Assembly (NCBI GenBank): GCA_947173495.1
Contig: CAMWFQ010000026.1
Span: forward strand, 1-63,234
DNA: 63,234 nucleotides
Origin: an uncultured Lachnospiraceae bacterium
GTDB taxonomy: Bacteria; Bacillota; Clostridia; Lachnospirales; Lachnospiraceae
Direction of reading: 5' to 3'
The position numbers were made by a program, and so were the translations under genes. The notes under the pieces were generated by a model that worked only from the letters and a program-made list of their open reading frames with translations, did not search any database and was not told the origin of the DNA. Of the stretch, positions 33,391 through 43,429 are shown one piece after another (positions within the stretch are counted from its first letter, which is position 1; each line of letters opens with the position of its first letter).

Positions 33391-35637
33391 TTATTTTTTG
33401 CGATATACGCCAGGAGAAACACCTGTTTTTTTATTAAACACCCGATAAAAACTGTTCAGCGATCCGAATCCTGCCATACTGGCAATCTGTTCATTACTGT
33501 ATTCGGTCTCCGACAATAACGCTTTCGCCTTCTCAATCCTCAAATCTTCAATATACTTGGCAAAGGTCTTGCCTGTCTGTTCCTTCAGGAACTGTATCAG
33601 ATATTTTTCAGATATCTTCATATTTTCACTGACCACAACCGTGGACAGATTTGGATTTTGAAAGTTATCGTGAATATAGCTGATGATATTTTCTTTCAGA
33701 AGATTATTATGGCTCCTCTTATTCTTTTCATTGATCTGGAACAACCGTCCCGCCGCCTGCCGGACTTCTTCTATACGCTCCTCAAAGCTTCCTCTCTCGC
33801 TCCAGTTCTCCATCTGCAGTTCCTGTTCCGGAATAGAAAGCTCTGCCGCCGCACAGACAATGATATGACGGATGGAATAATAGATCTCCTGTATATTTTT
33901 TTCGTATAAATAAGGACTTACTCTGTAATGCCGGACCAGTTTATCCAGCGCATCATGGAAGGCCTGCTCTTTTCCGCTGAGCAGATACTGATAGAGTTTG
34001 TTCACAAAATGCGTATCGGCAAGGTTGTCTCCTGTACTGTTGAGCAGATCCGAGTAATATCCAATGGTATTTAAGTGTTCCTTCGTATAGCTGTTGATTG
34101 CCTGCCTGGCCTGCAGATAACAGGAATGAACATCTGTAAGCTCCATTCCGATCCCGCTGACCCCGATATGGAAAACATTTCCCACTTCCTTGGTCACTTC
34201 CTTCAGGAACTGTTCCAGCTGCCCGACCTCCTCCTGCTTTCTGATTGGAGCGTCCTTATCCACACCAATCAGGAAGCTCAGCTCATTCATAGCCGTCTGT
34301 ACCCTGAGATACTCTCCATCAATATATTCTCCTGACATACGATCCAGCACATAGAAGGTATCCAGCAGCCCCTCTGTCTCCTCTTCTTCACACTGTATGA
34401 CCAGCACATAGAAATACTCCATTCCCTCCGGGATCATTTTTCTGCACAGCTCCTGCTTCTTGGGGGAAGTGATCTCCCAGACAAACATCTGCTCCATGAT
34501 ATTCTTGTTCATCTGAACACGCAGCTCCGACAGTGCTTTTTGATATTCATCTCTGGAATCGGCGATCATTCCCACCTTCTCACGAATAAACTGATATTCG
34601 TTTCCCGCCACATACTGCGCTTCTGCCCATGTATTAATATGATCCAGCAGCTTCTGAACAGAAGCAGATTTTTGATAGCTGAACAGGATTACGATAAAGA
34701 TGCTGATTATAACTGCAAACAGTAACACGCTTAAATTCACACTGAGCAGCCGGATAGTCTGCCTTCTCACCTGCTTTGCCGGGACTGCTGAAATGATCGT
34801 ATTTTTATTAATCGTCTCTACCGTCTTCTGAAGATAATACTGATCATGCCGGATCGGAAACCGCCTGCCCTTCTCCATATTCTGCTCCAGATACCGGATC
34901 AGTTCTTCCGCTCCTTCCCCGTAAGTATTCAGAACGTTCCCATATTTATCAGAAATACAGATCAGATTATCTTTCTGGCTGTCTGCAAACAGCTTGTCGT
35001 ATAGCCCCTTCTCGTCTATCACAAACACAAACGCCACGGATTTGTCTACCGATTGATTGATTTGGGATTTTGCCACAATAACCAGAGGATTCTCCAGCTC
35101 TTTCTTTCTCCCGTCAAACACAGTTACCTGCGGATAGACGGTACAGGTGATATAATCGGAAAATCCCATTACCTCTGCCTTGAATTCCTCCGCCGTTTTG
35201 CCCTGCACCTGAAAATATTGCCCATAATATTCTGCGAAATCATCTGAAACCTGCGTATTGGACACAAATGCAGGATTATTCTGAAACAGGACAAACGCCG
35301 TTCCGGATATATTGGCGATGGTCTGAACACTGAAAAGCTCTTTTTGAAGATAATTCAGTTCCACATACTTATCCGTAGAGAGTCTGTCCCCATGATACTT
35401 ATTCAGCGCCTGAAGTGAAACATTTGAGCGCAGGGCCGAAGAAATAGACGAGATTGTATTCAGCAGCTCCTCCAGTTCCCTCCTGCTCTCATTCAGCATG
35501 GTTTCATTCTGCTCAATAATATTGCTCTTTTCAAGGTGATAAGTGTAAAAAATATCTACCAGACAGCTTGCCAGTATCACAATGATCAGGCTCAGATTCA
35601 TAATCAAATATTTAAAAAACAGTTTATTATTTTTCAT
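33391..35637 (-). CDS. Membrane-bound AraC-family sensor-regulator
   Basis: This 748-residue one-component regulator has a membrane helix at about 8-30, an extracytoplasmic dCache-like sensor domain (about 31-290), a second membrane helix (about 293-317), a cytoplasmic linker and a C-terminal AraC DNA-binding domain (about 650-748: 'ENMKISEKYLIQFLKEQTGK' and SNEQIASMAGFGSLNSFYRV). It is likely to sense the polysaccharide's sugars outside the cell and activate the transport and GH genes beside it. It is read in the same direction as the GH31 gene, 30 bp downstream of it, probably from the promoter at 38178-38206. Confidence 0.9.
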   Translation of the reverse strand: MKNNKLFFKYLIMNLSLIIVILASCLVDIFYTYHLEKSNIIEQNETMLNESRRELEELLNTISSISSALRSNVSLQALNKYHGDRLSTDKYVELNYLQKELFSVQTIANISGTAFVLFQNNPAFVSNTQVSDDFAEYYGQYFQVQGKTAEEFKAEVMGFSDYITCTVYPQVTVFDGRKKELENPLVIVAKSQINQSVDKSVAFVFVIDEKGLYDKLFADSQKDNLICISDKYGNVLNTYGEGAEELIRYLEQNMEKGRRFPIRHDQYYLQKTVETINKNTIISAVPAKQVRRQTIRLLSVNLSVLLFAVIISIFIVILFSYQKSASVQKLLDHINTWAEAQYVAGNEYQFIREKVGMIADSRDEYQKALSELRVQMNKNIMEQMFVWEITSPKKQELCRKMIPEGMEYFYVLVIQCEEEETEGLLDTFYVLDRMSGEYIDGEYLRVQTAMNELSFLIGVDKDAPIRKQEEVGQLEQFLKEVTKEVGNVFHIGVSGIGMELTDVHSCYLQARQAINSYTKEHLNTIGYYSDLLNSTGDNLADTHFVNKLYQYLLSGKEQAFHDALDKLVRHYRVSPYLYEKNIQEIYYSIRHIIVCAAAELSIPEQELQMENWSERGSFEERIEEVRQAAGRLFQINEKNKRSHNNLLKENIISYIHDNFQNPNLSTVVVSENMKISEKYLIQFLKEQTGKTFAKYIEDLRIEKAKALLSETEYSNEQIASMAGFGSLNSFYRVFNKKTGVSPGVYRKK

Positions 35638-35667
35638 AGCTACTTTCTGAATTCAAAAGGCGTCTCT

Positions 35668-38100
35668 CTACCTTCCACAAATTTCCACCGTATATTCCAC
35701 TCCGCTCCATCCAGGATAGCTCCCCTTCTGTTCTCTCATCTCCAGCGTCCCGAGCGCTTCATTCCAGAAGAAGGTGGTCATGGCAAATGCGCCATCCTCA
35801 AAATTATAATTATCCCCTTCATCCTCATACAATGTAAATTCTGCATCCGCTCCGGGGTATACATACAGTTTCAACGGCTCAGAGGGCTTCTGGCCTGCAT
35901 ATTGCAGTCCTTTGGCTGTGGGAATGACCGACCCCGCCTTCACAAAAACCGGAATCCTGTCTATGGCTGCCTCAGCCTCCAGCGTCTGTCCGCCCTCATA
36001 ATACTGATTGGTCCAAAAATCATACCAGCCACATCCCTCTGGCAGATAACATTCCCATACCTTTTCACGGGATAGATCCCGGGATATTTCCCGTGATCCG
36101 GCTTCGTAATACATAGGCTGGGTCACTGCGCATACCAGCAGCGAAGGACCGCACATGAACTGGTTGGTAACTTTTGCCGCTCTTTTATCCTGAGGAAAAT
36201 CAAACAACAGGCTGCGCATCATAGTACTGTCCTGAAAATGAACAGAAGCAGCCACGGAATAAATATAAGGCATCAGATGATAACGAAGTCGGATAAATCT
36301 GGCTATGGCATCATAAAACATGGTACCCGGCTCTCCAAAGTTCCAGATCTCACGGGGGGTGTCTGTTCCATGCGAGCGGAACATGGGCAAAAATGTCCCT
36401 GCCTGCAGCCATCTGGTGTAAAGCTCGCAATATCCCTTGTCCTTTACGCCATCATCATACCTTCCCTGCCAGAACCATTTGGGCGTGGAATCCGTGTTAC
36501 ATCCGCATCCCCTGTTCTGCCATTTTTCTCCTACCGTAAAAAAGCCTCCGATATCAAAGGTCCAGTAGGGGTAGCCCGAAAGCCCCATATTTAATCCTTC
36601 TTTCAGCTGGATGCGAAAAGTCTCCCAGGACGCGCAGGTATCGCCGGACCACAGCATGGCGCCGTATTTCTGACCGGATGCATAGCCGGAGCGGGTAAGA
36701 TTTAAGACCCGCCTTTCCGGGAAGTCCTTCCGCTGATTTTCGTACATGCCTTTGGCATGCTGAAGGGCAAAAATATTGGCCACAGCGGGATCCAGATACT
36801 TTTTGTGCTCGCCTCCCACCAGAGAATAGCGTTCCCACGCCTCCCTCTTTACTTCCCCTCCCCAGTCCGGACCGGAAAAAGGCTCTGTGGAATCGCACCA
36901 CCAGGATTCAAACCCCTGATCAAACAGGCCCTCTTTTGCCTGTTTCCAATAAAGCGCGCGGGCATTTTCATCAAATGCATTATAGGTGCTCAGGTCATTC
37001 AGAAGATACCCCGCCTCCAAAAACTCCGTGTGATTTTTTCCTCCGGTATTCATATTCGGCCATACGGAAACCATAGTGTGGGCATTCATACGGTTGATCT
37101 CCTCCGCACACTCTTTCATATCGCCATAGCGGTCCTGATCAAGAATCTTTTCGCCCCAGTTTCCCGGCTCCCATGTATTCCAGTCCTGAACCACCAGATC
37201 CAGAGGAATCTGTTCCTCCCGATATCTCCTCACGATCTCCACCAATTCTCCGGCCGTATAATACTGCTCCTTCGACTGCACATATCCATAGGCCCACTTT
37301 GGCAGAAGCTGCGCTCTTCCTGTCAGATAACGGTAGTCATGGATGACGCCGTCCATGTTTCCGCCTCCCAGAAAATACGTATCAATCTGTTCTACGGTAT
37401 CAAGAAGCAGATACGAATCTCTGGCCTCCTTTTCATCCGGATCGGCGACTTCATCATGAAAGATCATCAGGCTGCAGCAGTCTGTCAGTATGCCATATCC
37501 CCTGTCTGATACAAACATTGGCATGGGAATACGCATATTATGCTGGTAAAGGTACTGGTTATGTCCCCGGTAATTATAAATGCCTTCTTCCGCCTGTCCC
37601 AGACCGTAAATTCCTTCCTCCTCTTCCCAGTCAAAGAAAATTTTGGCGCGGCAGGCCTTACGGTCAACCACTTCCTTCAGATTCTGAATAAAGTTCCGTT
37701 CTCCATCAACTGTTTTTACCCTGTGGATCACAGGCGCTTCTTCTCCGGTCGTATAATGGAGCACATCGATCTCTGATAACTCCCGTCCCTTTTCCTTCGC
37801 CCAGACCGATCCGTCTGCATGCCTCCAGATGAGCGCCCCTGTAAGCAGATTCAGCTCCGCCTGTACCTTTGCTGTTTTGAGGCGGATCCTGTTCTCTCCT
37901 GCTTCCTCCACTTCAAACCTTACAGGAGAATACTCTTTCTTTCTTACAAATTCCTCTATAATAAAAGAATATCTGTCTTCTGCAATTTCTTTTTCAGACG
38001 TAATACACCGGATAATTTCGTCCGTTACCGGAATAAGACGATAGTTCTTTTTTCCTGCCTGTACCTCCAGATACCTGTCCGTTATTGTCACGTTTTTCAT
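35668..38100 (-). CDS. Glycoside hydrolase family 31 (alpha-xylosidase or alpha-glucosidase)
   Basis: This 810-residue GH31 enzyme has no signal peptide. An N-terminal beta-sandwich is followed by the barrel. The nucleophile is Asp403 in WWCDSTEP and the acid/base Asp487 in LWSGDTCASWE. The WW-DSTEP form is common among alpha-xylosidases such as those acting on xyloglucan, though this alone does not prove specificity. Its C-terminal beta domains contain 'ADAEFTLYEDEGDNYNFEDG'. It leads a transcription unit with the AraC regulator, driven by a strong promoter 78 bp upstream. Confidence 0.93.
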   Translation of the reverse strand: MKNVTITDRYLEVQAGKKNYRLIPVTDEIIRCITSEKEIAEDRYSFIIEEFVRKKEYSPVRFEVEEAGENRIRLKTAKVQAELNLLTGALIWRHADGSVWAKEKGRELSEIDVLHYTTGEEAPVIHRVKTVDGERNFIQNLKEVVDRKACRAKIFFDWEEEEGIYGLGQAEEGIYNYRGHNQYLYQHNMRIPMPMFVSDRGYGILTDCCSLMIFHDEVADPDEKEARDSYLLLDTVEQIDTYFLGGGNMDGVIHDYRYLTGRAQLLPKWAYGYVQSKEQYYTAGELVEIVRRYREEQIPLDLVVQDWNTWEPGNWGEKILDQDRYGDMKECAEEINRMNAHTMVSVWPNMNTGGKNHTEFLEAGYLLNDLSTYNAFDENARALYWKQAKEGLFDQGFESWWCDSTEPFSGPDWGGEVKREAWERYSLVGGEHKKYLDPAVANIFALQHAKGMYENQRKDFPERRVLNLTRSGYASGQKYGAMLWSGDTCASWETFRIQLKEGLNMGLSGYPYWTFDIGGFFTVGEKWQNRGCGCNTDSTPKWFWQGRYDDGVKDKGYCELYTRWLQAGTFLPMFRSHGTDTPREIWNFGEPGTMFYDAIARFIRLRYHLMPYIYSVAASVHFQDSTMMRSLLFDFPQDKRAAKVTNQFMCGPSLLVCAVTQPMYYEAGSREISRDLSREKVWECYLPEGCGWYDFWTNQYYEGGQTLEAEAAIDRIPVFVKAGSVIPTAKGLQYAGQKPSEPLKLYVYPGADAEFTLYEDEGDNYNFEDGAFAMTTFFWNEALGTLEMREQKGSYPGWSGVEYTVEICGR

Positions 38101-38177
38101 CCTTCATTTCCTCTCTGACGTATGTCTTTTGGCACGATTGCCGATCCCTGTTCTGTACTTTTGTGCAGATTAATTAG

Positions 38178-38206
38178 ATTATTCCATGCCTTTTTGTATG
38201 TGTCAA
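38178..38206 (-). promoter_or_regulatory. SigA-type promoter of the GH31-araC unit
   Basis: On the minus strand a consensus TTGACA (38206-38201) is followed after 17 bp by AATAAT (38183-38178). The divergent gap 38101-38371 also serves the gene at 38372; nothing else is evident in it. Confidence 0.75.
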
Positions 38207-38371
38207 GTATTCTCCGGCGCATTTCCATCCATCATTATCTCCATTTATTTCCTCTTTCTGATGAGAATTTTTCCATGATTTTATCAAAAATATATTTTCA
38301 AATACCCTGAAATCTGTTATCTTTTTATATAGGGAATTACTATAAATGTATTGTAATTAGGAGGTTAGATT

Positions 38372-39055
38372 ATGAGATATTTCTTTAACGGCAAAATTGA
38401 AAAAAGGGATGATTTTTATTCTATGCGGATTCCCTTTAATGTATGGGAAGTCTGCAAACAGCGCGATGTGATCGATGCTGAGCTGATCCTCGACAACAAG
38501 ATCATCAATTGTAAACTGCTTCCTGAAGAAAAAGGAAATTATGAAATCCGGCTGACAGAAGAAGATGTTTCTCACATTGACATTAATCAGATACACAAGA
38601 TCCTGCTCCATGTTCATGGCAGCCTGATCCAGATCAATCAGAACAGTCCTTATAATTTTGACAATCCCATCCGTAAGATTGACCATATCGATATTATTAT
38701 TCAGCCTGAAGACGGCATCTGCGGGCAGACCTGTGTGGCCATGCTGGCCGGCGTCACTATCGCCGATGCATTCCGTGTCATGGATTGCCGGGAGTGGCAG
38801 GGTACCATGGGACGCGTCATTTCCGCCCTCAATTACTACGGAATTGACCACAGCGATGTTATTGTTTATACCGAAGGAAGAGAGGCTGTCCTTCCCAAAT
38901 GCTGTATCATGATGGAAAAGCTGGGCCGTTTCAGCCACTATCTGGTTTATTTTGATGGAAAATACTATGATCCCAATCTGGGTGTGCTCACCGAATACGA
39001 TATGAGCAAGCTCCTGGGGTATCTGGAGATAAAGATTGACACAGAAGAAGAATAA
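38372..39055 (+). CDS. DUF1905-like domain fused to a C39/papain-like cysteine peptidase fold
   Basis: This 227-residue protein has no signal peptide. Residues 1-65 resemble DUF1905 (YFFNGKIEKRDDFYSMRIPF). Residues 105-205 resemble a papain-like C39 fold: Gln111, Cys117 or Cys121 in ICGQTCVAML, His189 in FSHYLVYFDG and Asp200 in YYDPNLG are candidate catalytic groups. AGGAGG lies about eight bases upstream. It is alone, divergent from the GH31 unit, and ends in its own terminator. Possible roles are peptide cleavage, amidase action or acyl transfer as in BtrH-like proteins; I cannot choose. Confidence 0.65.
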   Translation: MRYFFNGKIEKRDDFYSMRIPFNVWEVCKQRDVIDAELILDNKIINCKLLPEEKGNYEIRLTEEDVSHIDINQIHKILLHVHGSLIQINQNSPYNFDNPIRKIDHIDIIIQPEDGICGQTCVAMLAGVTIADAFRVMDCREWQGTMGRVISALNYYGIDHSDVIVYTEGREAVLPKCCIMMEKLGRFSHYLVYFDGKYYDPNLGVLTEYDMSKLLGYLEIKIDTEEE

Positions 39056-39060
39056 TTTCA

Positions 39061-39096
39061 AGCGGGCAGGGAAAAGGCTCCCTGCCCGCTCTTTCT
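39061..39096. terminator. Terminator between the C39-like gene and glnN
   Basis: AGCGGGCAGGGA and TCCCTGCCCGCT form a 12-bp perfect stem with a 6-nt loop, followed by CTTTCTGTTT. It lies between two convergent genes. Confidence 0.8.
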
Positions 39097-39127
39097 GTTT
39101 ATAATAAATTTTTCTGTTATACTGCTT

Positions 39128-41239
39128 CTATACCTCGAAAATCAGATCGCCATACGTCGGGAATGGCCATACCTCTTTATCCACCAGCATTTCTACTTCA
39201 TCCGCCGGCGCTCTCAATTCATCCATCACGGTCTTCACGGAATCTTTATAATAAAAGGCCTGTTCTTTTGCATTTTCAATCGTATTGGCCTTTGCCACCG
39301 CTTCTTTCAGCTTGCTCAGAGCCTCTTTCATTTCGGCAAGATCTTTGGATACATTCTGCAGCAGCTCCGCCTGTGTGGATGCGTCTGCTCCGGCCTCCCT
39401 CACTGCAATCACGGTATCCGCAAGGCTCTTCGTGTACTTCACTACCGTTGGAATAATCTGTTTGGACGCCATATCGATCATGGTAAGGGCTTCGATATTG
39501 ATGGTCTTCGCGTAGGTTTCATACAGGATTTCCGCTCTGGATTCCAGTTCCGCCTTTGTGAAAATGCCAAAACGTTCAAACAGTTTGACTGACTTGTCTG
39601 TTACCAGTGTGTCCACTGCCTCAATCATGGATTTAATATTGGGAAGTCCTCTTCTCTCAGCTTCCTTCACCCACTCCTCAGAATATCCGTTGCCATTGAA
39701 AATGATTCTCTGATGCTCCGTCAGATATTCCTTGATCAGATCATGCACTGCAATCTCAAAGTCATCTGCCTTTTCCAGAATGTCAGCCGCCTCGCAGAAC
39801 GCCTCTGCAACGATGGCATTTAAAATGGTATTGGGACTTGCGATAGAGTCGGAGGAGCCTACCATACGGAATTCAAATTTATTACCGGTAAAGGCAAAAG
39901 GTGACGTTCTGTTTCTGTCCGTTGCATCCTTTGCAAAATCCGGCAGGGTGGATACGCCCGTTTCCAGCTTACCACCTTCCAGCAGATGAGCAGCCTCCCC
40001 TGTCTCCACAAGCTGTTTCACCACATCCTCCAACTGTTCCCCGAGAAATACGGAGATGATGGCCGGAGGCGCTTCGTTTGCTCCAAGTCTGTGATCGTTT
40101 CCAACATCGGAAGCACTCTGGCGAAGCAGGTCCGCATGCTTATCCACTGCTTTAATAATGCAGGCAAGGACAAGTAAAAACTGAATATTTTCATTAGGGG
40201 TATCACCGGGATCCAGCAGGTTACATCCATTGTTGGTGGTCAGAGACCAGTTGTTGTGCTTACCCGATCCGTTGACTCCCGCAAAAGGCTTTTCATGCAG
40301 CAGGCAGGTAAGCCCATGGCGGCCTGCCACCTTCTTCATGGTTTCCATAACCAGCTGGTTATGATCAACTGCCGTATTGGCCATCTCATAAATCGTTGCA
40401 AGCTCATGCTGAGCCGGCGCAACCTCATTATGCTGTGTCTTGGCGGTAACTCCCAGTTTCCACAACTCAATGTTTAAATCCTTCATGTATGCGCCCACAC
40501 GCTCCCGGATGGTTCCAAAGTAATGATCCTCCAGCTCCTGCCCTTTGGGAGCGGCTGCGCCAAACAATGTACGGCCTGTATAAATCAGATCCTGTCTCTT
40601 TAAGTATTTCTCCCTGTCTACCAGGAAATACTCCTGCTCGGGCCCCACACTTGCCACCACCTTGGTCGCCTCTGTATTGCCAAAAAGTCTGGCGATACGC
40701 ACTGCCTGCTCGCTTACAGCCTCCATGGATCTTAAAAGCGGCGTTTTCTTGTCCAGCGCTTCTCCCTTATAAGAACAAAATGCTGTGGGGATACAGAGAA
40801 TTACGCCTGTGGCATCCTCTTTCAGAAAGGCCGGGGAAGTGATATCCCATGCTGTATATCCTCTCGCCTCAAATGTGGCTCTGAGTCCTCCTGAAGGGAA
40901 GGAAGATGCATCCGGCTCGCCCTTGATCAATTCCTTTCCTGAAAAATCCATGATCATCTTTCCGTTTTCATCCGGAAGCGAAACAAAGGAATCATGCTTT
41001 TCAGCGGTAATTCCTGTCAGCGGCTGGAACCAGTGAGTATAATGTGTCGCTCCATTCTCGACCGCCCAGTCCTTCATGGCTTTTGCCACCACATCCGCGG
41101 CCGCCGGGGAGAGTTCTCCTCCGTTCTCCATCACACTGAGTACTTCTTTGTAAACATTCCTGGGCAGACGCTCCTTCATGGTTGCCCGTGTAAAAACCTT
41201 ACTTGCAAACAGCTCTTCAACATTAATCATTTCACTCAT
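39128..41239 (-). CDS. glnN: Type III glutamine synthetase
   Basis: This 703-residue GlnN/GSIII enzyme makes glutamine from glutamate, ammonia and ATP. Diagnostic segments are '[10 protein letters not shown]'-like [43 protein letters not shown] and [15 protein letters not shown] at 41239 has AAGGAGC upstream; the longer frame runs back through repeat B and is not protein-like. It is monocistronic, with a promoter at 41427-41455 and a leader of about 180 nt that holds a terminator-like hairpin and repeat B copy 2. Nitrogen-dependent control through that leader is possible. Confidence 0.95.
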   Translation of the reverse strand: MSEMINVEELFASKVFTRATMKERLPRNVYKEVLSVMENGGELSPAAADVVAKAMKDWAVENGATHYTHWFQPLTGITAEKHDSFVSLPDENGKMIMDFSGKELIKGEPDASSFPSGGLRATFEARGYTAWDITSPAFLKEDATGVILCIPTAFCSYKGEALDKKTPLLRSMEAVSEQAVRIARLFGNTEATKVVASVGPEQEYFLVDREKYLKRQDLIYTGRTLFGAAAPKGQELEDHYFGTIRERVGAYMKDLNIELWKLGVTAKTQHNEVAPAQHELATIYEMANTAVDHNQLVMETMKKVAGRHGLTCLLHEKPFAGVNGSGKHNNWSLTTNNGCNLLDPGDTPNENIQFLLVLACIIKAVDKHADLLRQSASDVGNDHRLGANEAPPAIISVFLGEQLEDVVKQLVETGEAAHLLEGGKLETGVSTLPDFAKDATDRNRTSPFAFTGNKFEFRMVGSSDSIASPNTILNAIVAEAFCEAADILEKADDFEIAVHDLIKEYLTEHQRIIFNGNGYSEEWVKEAERRGLPNIKSMIEAVDTLVTDKSVKLFERFGIFTKAELESRAEILYETYAKTINIEALTMIDMASKQIIPTVVKYTKSLADTVIAVREAGADASTQAELLQNVSKDLAEMKEALSKLKEAVAKANTIENAKEQAFYYKDSVKTVMDELRAPADEVEMLVDKEVWPFPTYGDLIFEV

Positions 41240-41262
41240 TTTTCTGCTCCTTTTCCTGTGCA

Positions 41263-41350
41263 AATCAAGCAGAGGGATGCTGTTTCCCCTGCTCGCGCGC
41301 GGCCCGCATGCTGCCTTAGCAGCAAATTTCCTTATGCGGGCCTGCGCATA
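41263..41350. repeat. Structured repeat B, copy 2, in the glnN leader
   Basis: In this copy GGCCCGCAT (41301-41309) pairs with ATGCGGGCC (41334-41342) around an inner GCTGC/GCAGC hairpin, and AGCAGAGGGA pairs with TCCCCTGCT. It lies between the glnN promoter and start codon. The same elements occur in copies 1 and 3. Confidence 0.75.
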
Positions 41351-41388
41351 AAAAAATGCTCCAAAAAAACTTTGGAACATCTTTGTTC
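41351..41388 (-). promoter_or_regulatory. Terminator-like hairpin in the glnN leader
   Basis: On the minus strand TTCCAAAG and TTTGGAGC form a short stem followed by ATTTTTTTATG. Lying in the leader before the coding region, it could act as an attenuator. No alternative antiterminator structure was worked out. Confidence 0.4.
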
Positions 41389-41426
41389 AAGAAACACTAT
41401 TAAAGGACTTCGCCTTTTTCTTTTTT

Positions 41427-41455
41427 ACAATACATGAATATAGCCTAAAATGCAA
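41427..41455 (-). promoter_or_regulatory. Probable glnN promoter
   Basis: On the minus strand TTGCAT (41455-41450) and TATTGT (41432-41427) are 17 bp apart, about 190 bp upstream of the start codon. Confidence 0.55.
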
Positions 41456-41531
41456 TACCCTTTTTACATTTTCATATATTTTAGTTAAAAAGAAATTCTG
41501 TCTCAAAGCAGAGAACAGGCATATTGTACAA

Positions 41532-42761
41532 TTATGCTTTCTTTTTTGTTCTGAGCAGATCATATTTGCCGGCTTCTGCGCTCAGATCCACCCACAGAAT
41601 CTGTTTCGGATGCGGCGCACTCTTTACCTCTTCCCCCTCCTGTGTCCTGAGGGATAATACCTGTGCCTCAAGATTTTGTCCGTCAGGCTTCATGATTTCA
41701 ATCCTGTCTCCCACGGAAAACTTATTTTTCTGCTCAATCCGGATCGCCCCTTCCGCAGATACCTCCTCAACACTTCCCAGATAAACATACTCATTTACAT
41801 AAGTACTGCTGTCATAGATCTGCATCCTTTCATCAGGCTTCCCGAAATAAAACCCTGTGGTAAACTGTCTGTGTACGCTTTTAGCGATCTCCTGTCTGTA
41901 CCACTCCATATGACTGCGGTACTTATCCTCCGACTCCAGATAATCGTCAATGGCTTTCCTGTATGTCCGGGCCACAGCCGCCACATACAGTGCTGTTTTC
42001 ATTCTTCCTTCTATTTTGAAGCTGTCGATTCCGGCATTGAGAAGCTCCGGAATATATTCTATCATGCACAGGTCCTTTGAATTGAAAATATAGGTTCCTC
42101 TTTCATTTTCACAGACCGGAAAATATTCTCCCGGACGGCTTTCCTCCATAACAGCATATTTCCAACGGCAGGGATGTGTACAGGCTCCCTGGTTTGCATC
42201 TCTTCCTGCCAGATAGCTGCTGAGCAGGCATCTGCCTGAATAGGAAATACACATTGACCCGTGAATAAAGCATTCTATCTCCATGTCCTGTGGAATTTTG
42301 CTCCGGATCTCTTTTATCTCTTTTAATGAGAGCTCACGGGCGCAGACCACTCTTTTTGCCCCCAGATCATGCCAGAATTGAAATGTTCTATAATTAGTAT
42401 TATTGGCCTGGGTGGAAATATGAAGATCTATCTCAGGGCAGATCCTGCGCGCAAGTATAAACATTCCCGGGTCCGCTATGATAAGCGCATCCGGTTTTAA
42501 TTCCTTCAATTCGTGGAAATATGCTTCCGCCCCTTCAAGATCGTCATTGTGCGCCAGAATATTAGCGGTCACATGAACCCTGACTCCGTGTTCATGCGCA
42601 AAGCCAATTCCTTCCCTCATCTCTTCTTTTGAAAAATTCTTTGCCTTGGCACGCAGGCCAAAGGCTTCTCCTCCAATGTATACAGCATCTGCTCCAAAGA
42701 GTACTGCCGTCTTCAAAACCTCCAGCGAACCGGCCGGAATCAATAACTCGGGTTTATGCAT
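41532..42761 (-). CDS. trhP: U32-family tRNA hydroxylation protein
   Basis: This 409-residue peptidase U32 family protein has 'LLIPAGSLEVLKTAVLFGAD' at the N terminus, the U32 signature around IECFIHGSMCISYSGRCLLS, and conserved Cys residues likely to hold an Fe-S cluster. Members YrrO/TrhP make 5-hydroxyuridine at the wobble position of tRNA using prephenate. The ATG at 42761 has AAGGAG upstream and was preferred over the ATG at 42782 that overlaps the previous stop. It follows trmR, whose product methylates the same position, so the two act in sequence. Confidence 0.85.
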   Translation of the reverse strand: MHKPELLIPAGSLEVLKTAVLFGADAVYIGGEAFGLRAKAKNFSKEEMREGIGFAHEHGVRVHVTANILAHNDDLEGAEAYFHELKELKPDALIIADPGMFILARRICPEIDLHISTQANNTNYRTFQFWHDLGAKRVVCARELSLKEIKEIRSKIPQDMEIECFIHGSMCISYSGRCLLSSYLAGRDANQGACTHPCRWKYAVMEESRPGEYFPVCENERGTYIFNSKDLCMIEYIPELLNAGIDSFKIEGRMKTALYVAAVARTYRKAIDDYLESEDKYRSHMEWYRQEIAKSVHRQFTTGFYFGKPDERMQIYDSSTYVNEYVYLGSVEEVSAEGAIRIEQKNKFSVGDRIEIMKPDGQNLEAQVLSLRTQEGEEVKSAPHPKQILWVDLSAEAGKYDLLRTKKKA

Positions 42762-42778
42762 AACTCTCCTTATCTGCC

Positions 42779-43423
42779 TCATAAAAGCTTTACGCTCACC
42801 GTAACTCCATCGCCTGCAGGCAGAATAACCGTCCGCAGCTGTTCATGATGGGTCAGCTCATAGAGATATTCCCGCATTCTGCTGTGGATCGTCCGGTCTC
42901 TCCGGGTCACTGCATAGCGTGATTCCAATACGTCTCCGTCCTGCAGTATATTATCGGAAATCAGAAGTCCGCCGGGCGGCATCAGCCTCAGTACCTCCGG
43001 AAGAAAATGAATGTACTGTCCCTTAGCAGCGTCCATAAAAATCAGCTCATAAGGACCGGACAGTTCCTTTAAAACATCAGCGGCATCTCCCTCTATCAGG
43101 GTGATCGCCTTTTCTTTTCCTGCCTTTTTGATATTTTCCAGAGCAGGACGGATCCTTTTATCATAATTTTCTATGGTAGTGATCCTGGCATCTTCAGGCC
43201 CATACTCGCTCATCAATATAGCCGAAAATCCGATTGCCGTCCCAACCTCCAAAATTTCTTCAGGCTGCTTCACGCCAAGAAAAAACTTTAGCAGGCTCTG
43301 TACCTCCTGCCGGATTACCGGAATCTGATTTTCCCTTGCAAAGTGTTCGATCTCGTTCAAAAATGGTGTATTCCCTGTATCAAAAGAATTAATAAATGTA
43401 CTAATTCGTTCATTTATGATCAC
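42779..43423 (-). CDS. trmR: SAM-dependent O-methyltransferase, tRNA 5-hydroxyuridine methyltransferase
   Basis: This 214-residue class I methyltransferase of the YrrM/TrmR group has the SAM motif EILEVGTAIGFSA (about 56-68), IFMDAAKGQY with metal-binding Asp, and ISDNILQDGDVL. TrmR converts 5-hydroxyuridine34 to 5-methoxyuridine in tRNA, following TrhP. The gene lies between the mltG-like gene and trhP, in the same order as yrrL-yrrM-yrrN/O of B. subtilis. Confidence 0.9.
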   Translation of the reverse strand: MIINERISTFINSFDTGNTPFLNEIEHFARENQIPVIRQEVQSLLKFFLGVKQPEEILEVGTAIGFSAILMSEYGPEDARITTIENYDKRIRPALENIKKAGKEKAITLIEGDAADVLKELSGPYELIFMDAAKGQYIHFLPEVLRLMPPGGLLISDNILQDGDVLESRYAVTRRDRTIHSRMREYLYELTHHEQLRTVILPAGDGVTVSVKLL

Positions 43424-43429
43424 AGTTTC

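Noticed and set aside
38357-39061. Minus-strand ORF of 234 codons
   Set aside because: It mirrors the C39-like gene on the plus strand, which has a ribosome binding site and recognisable domains.
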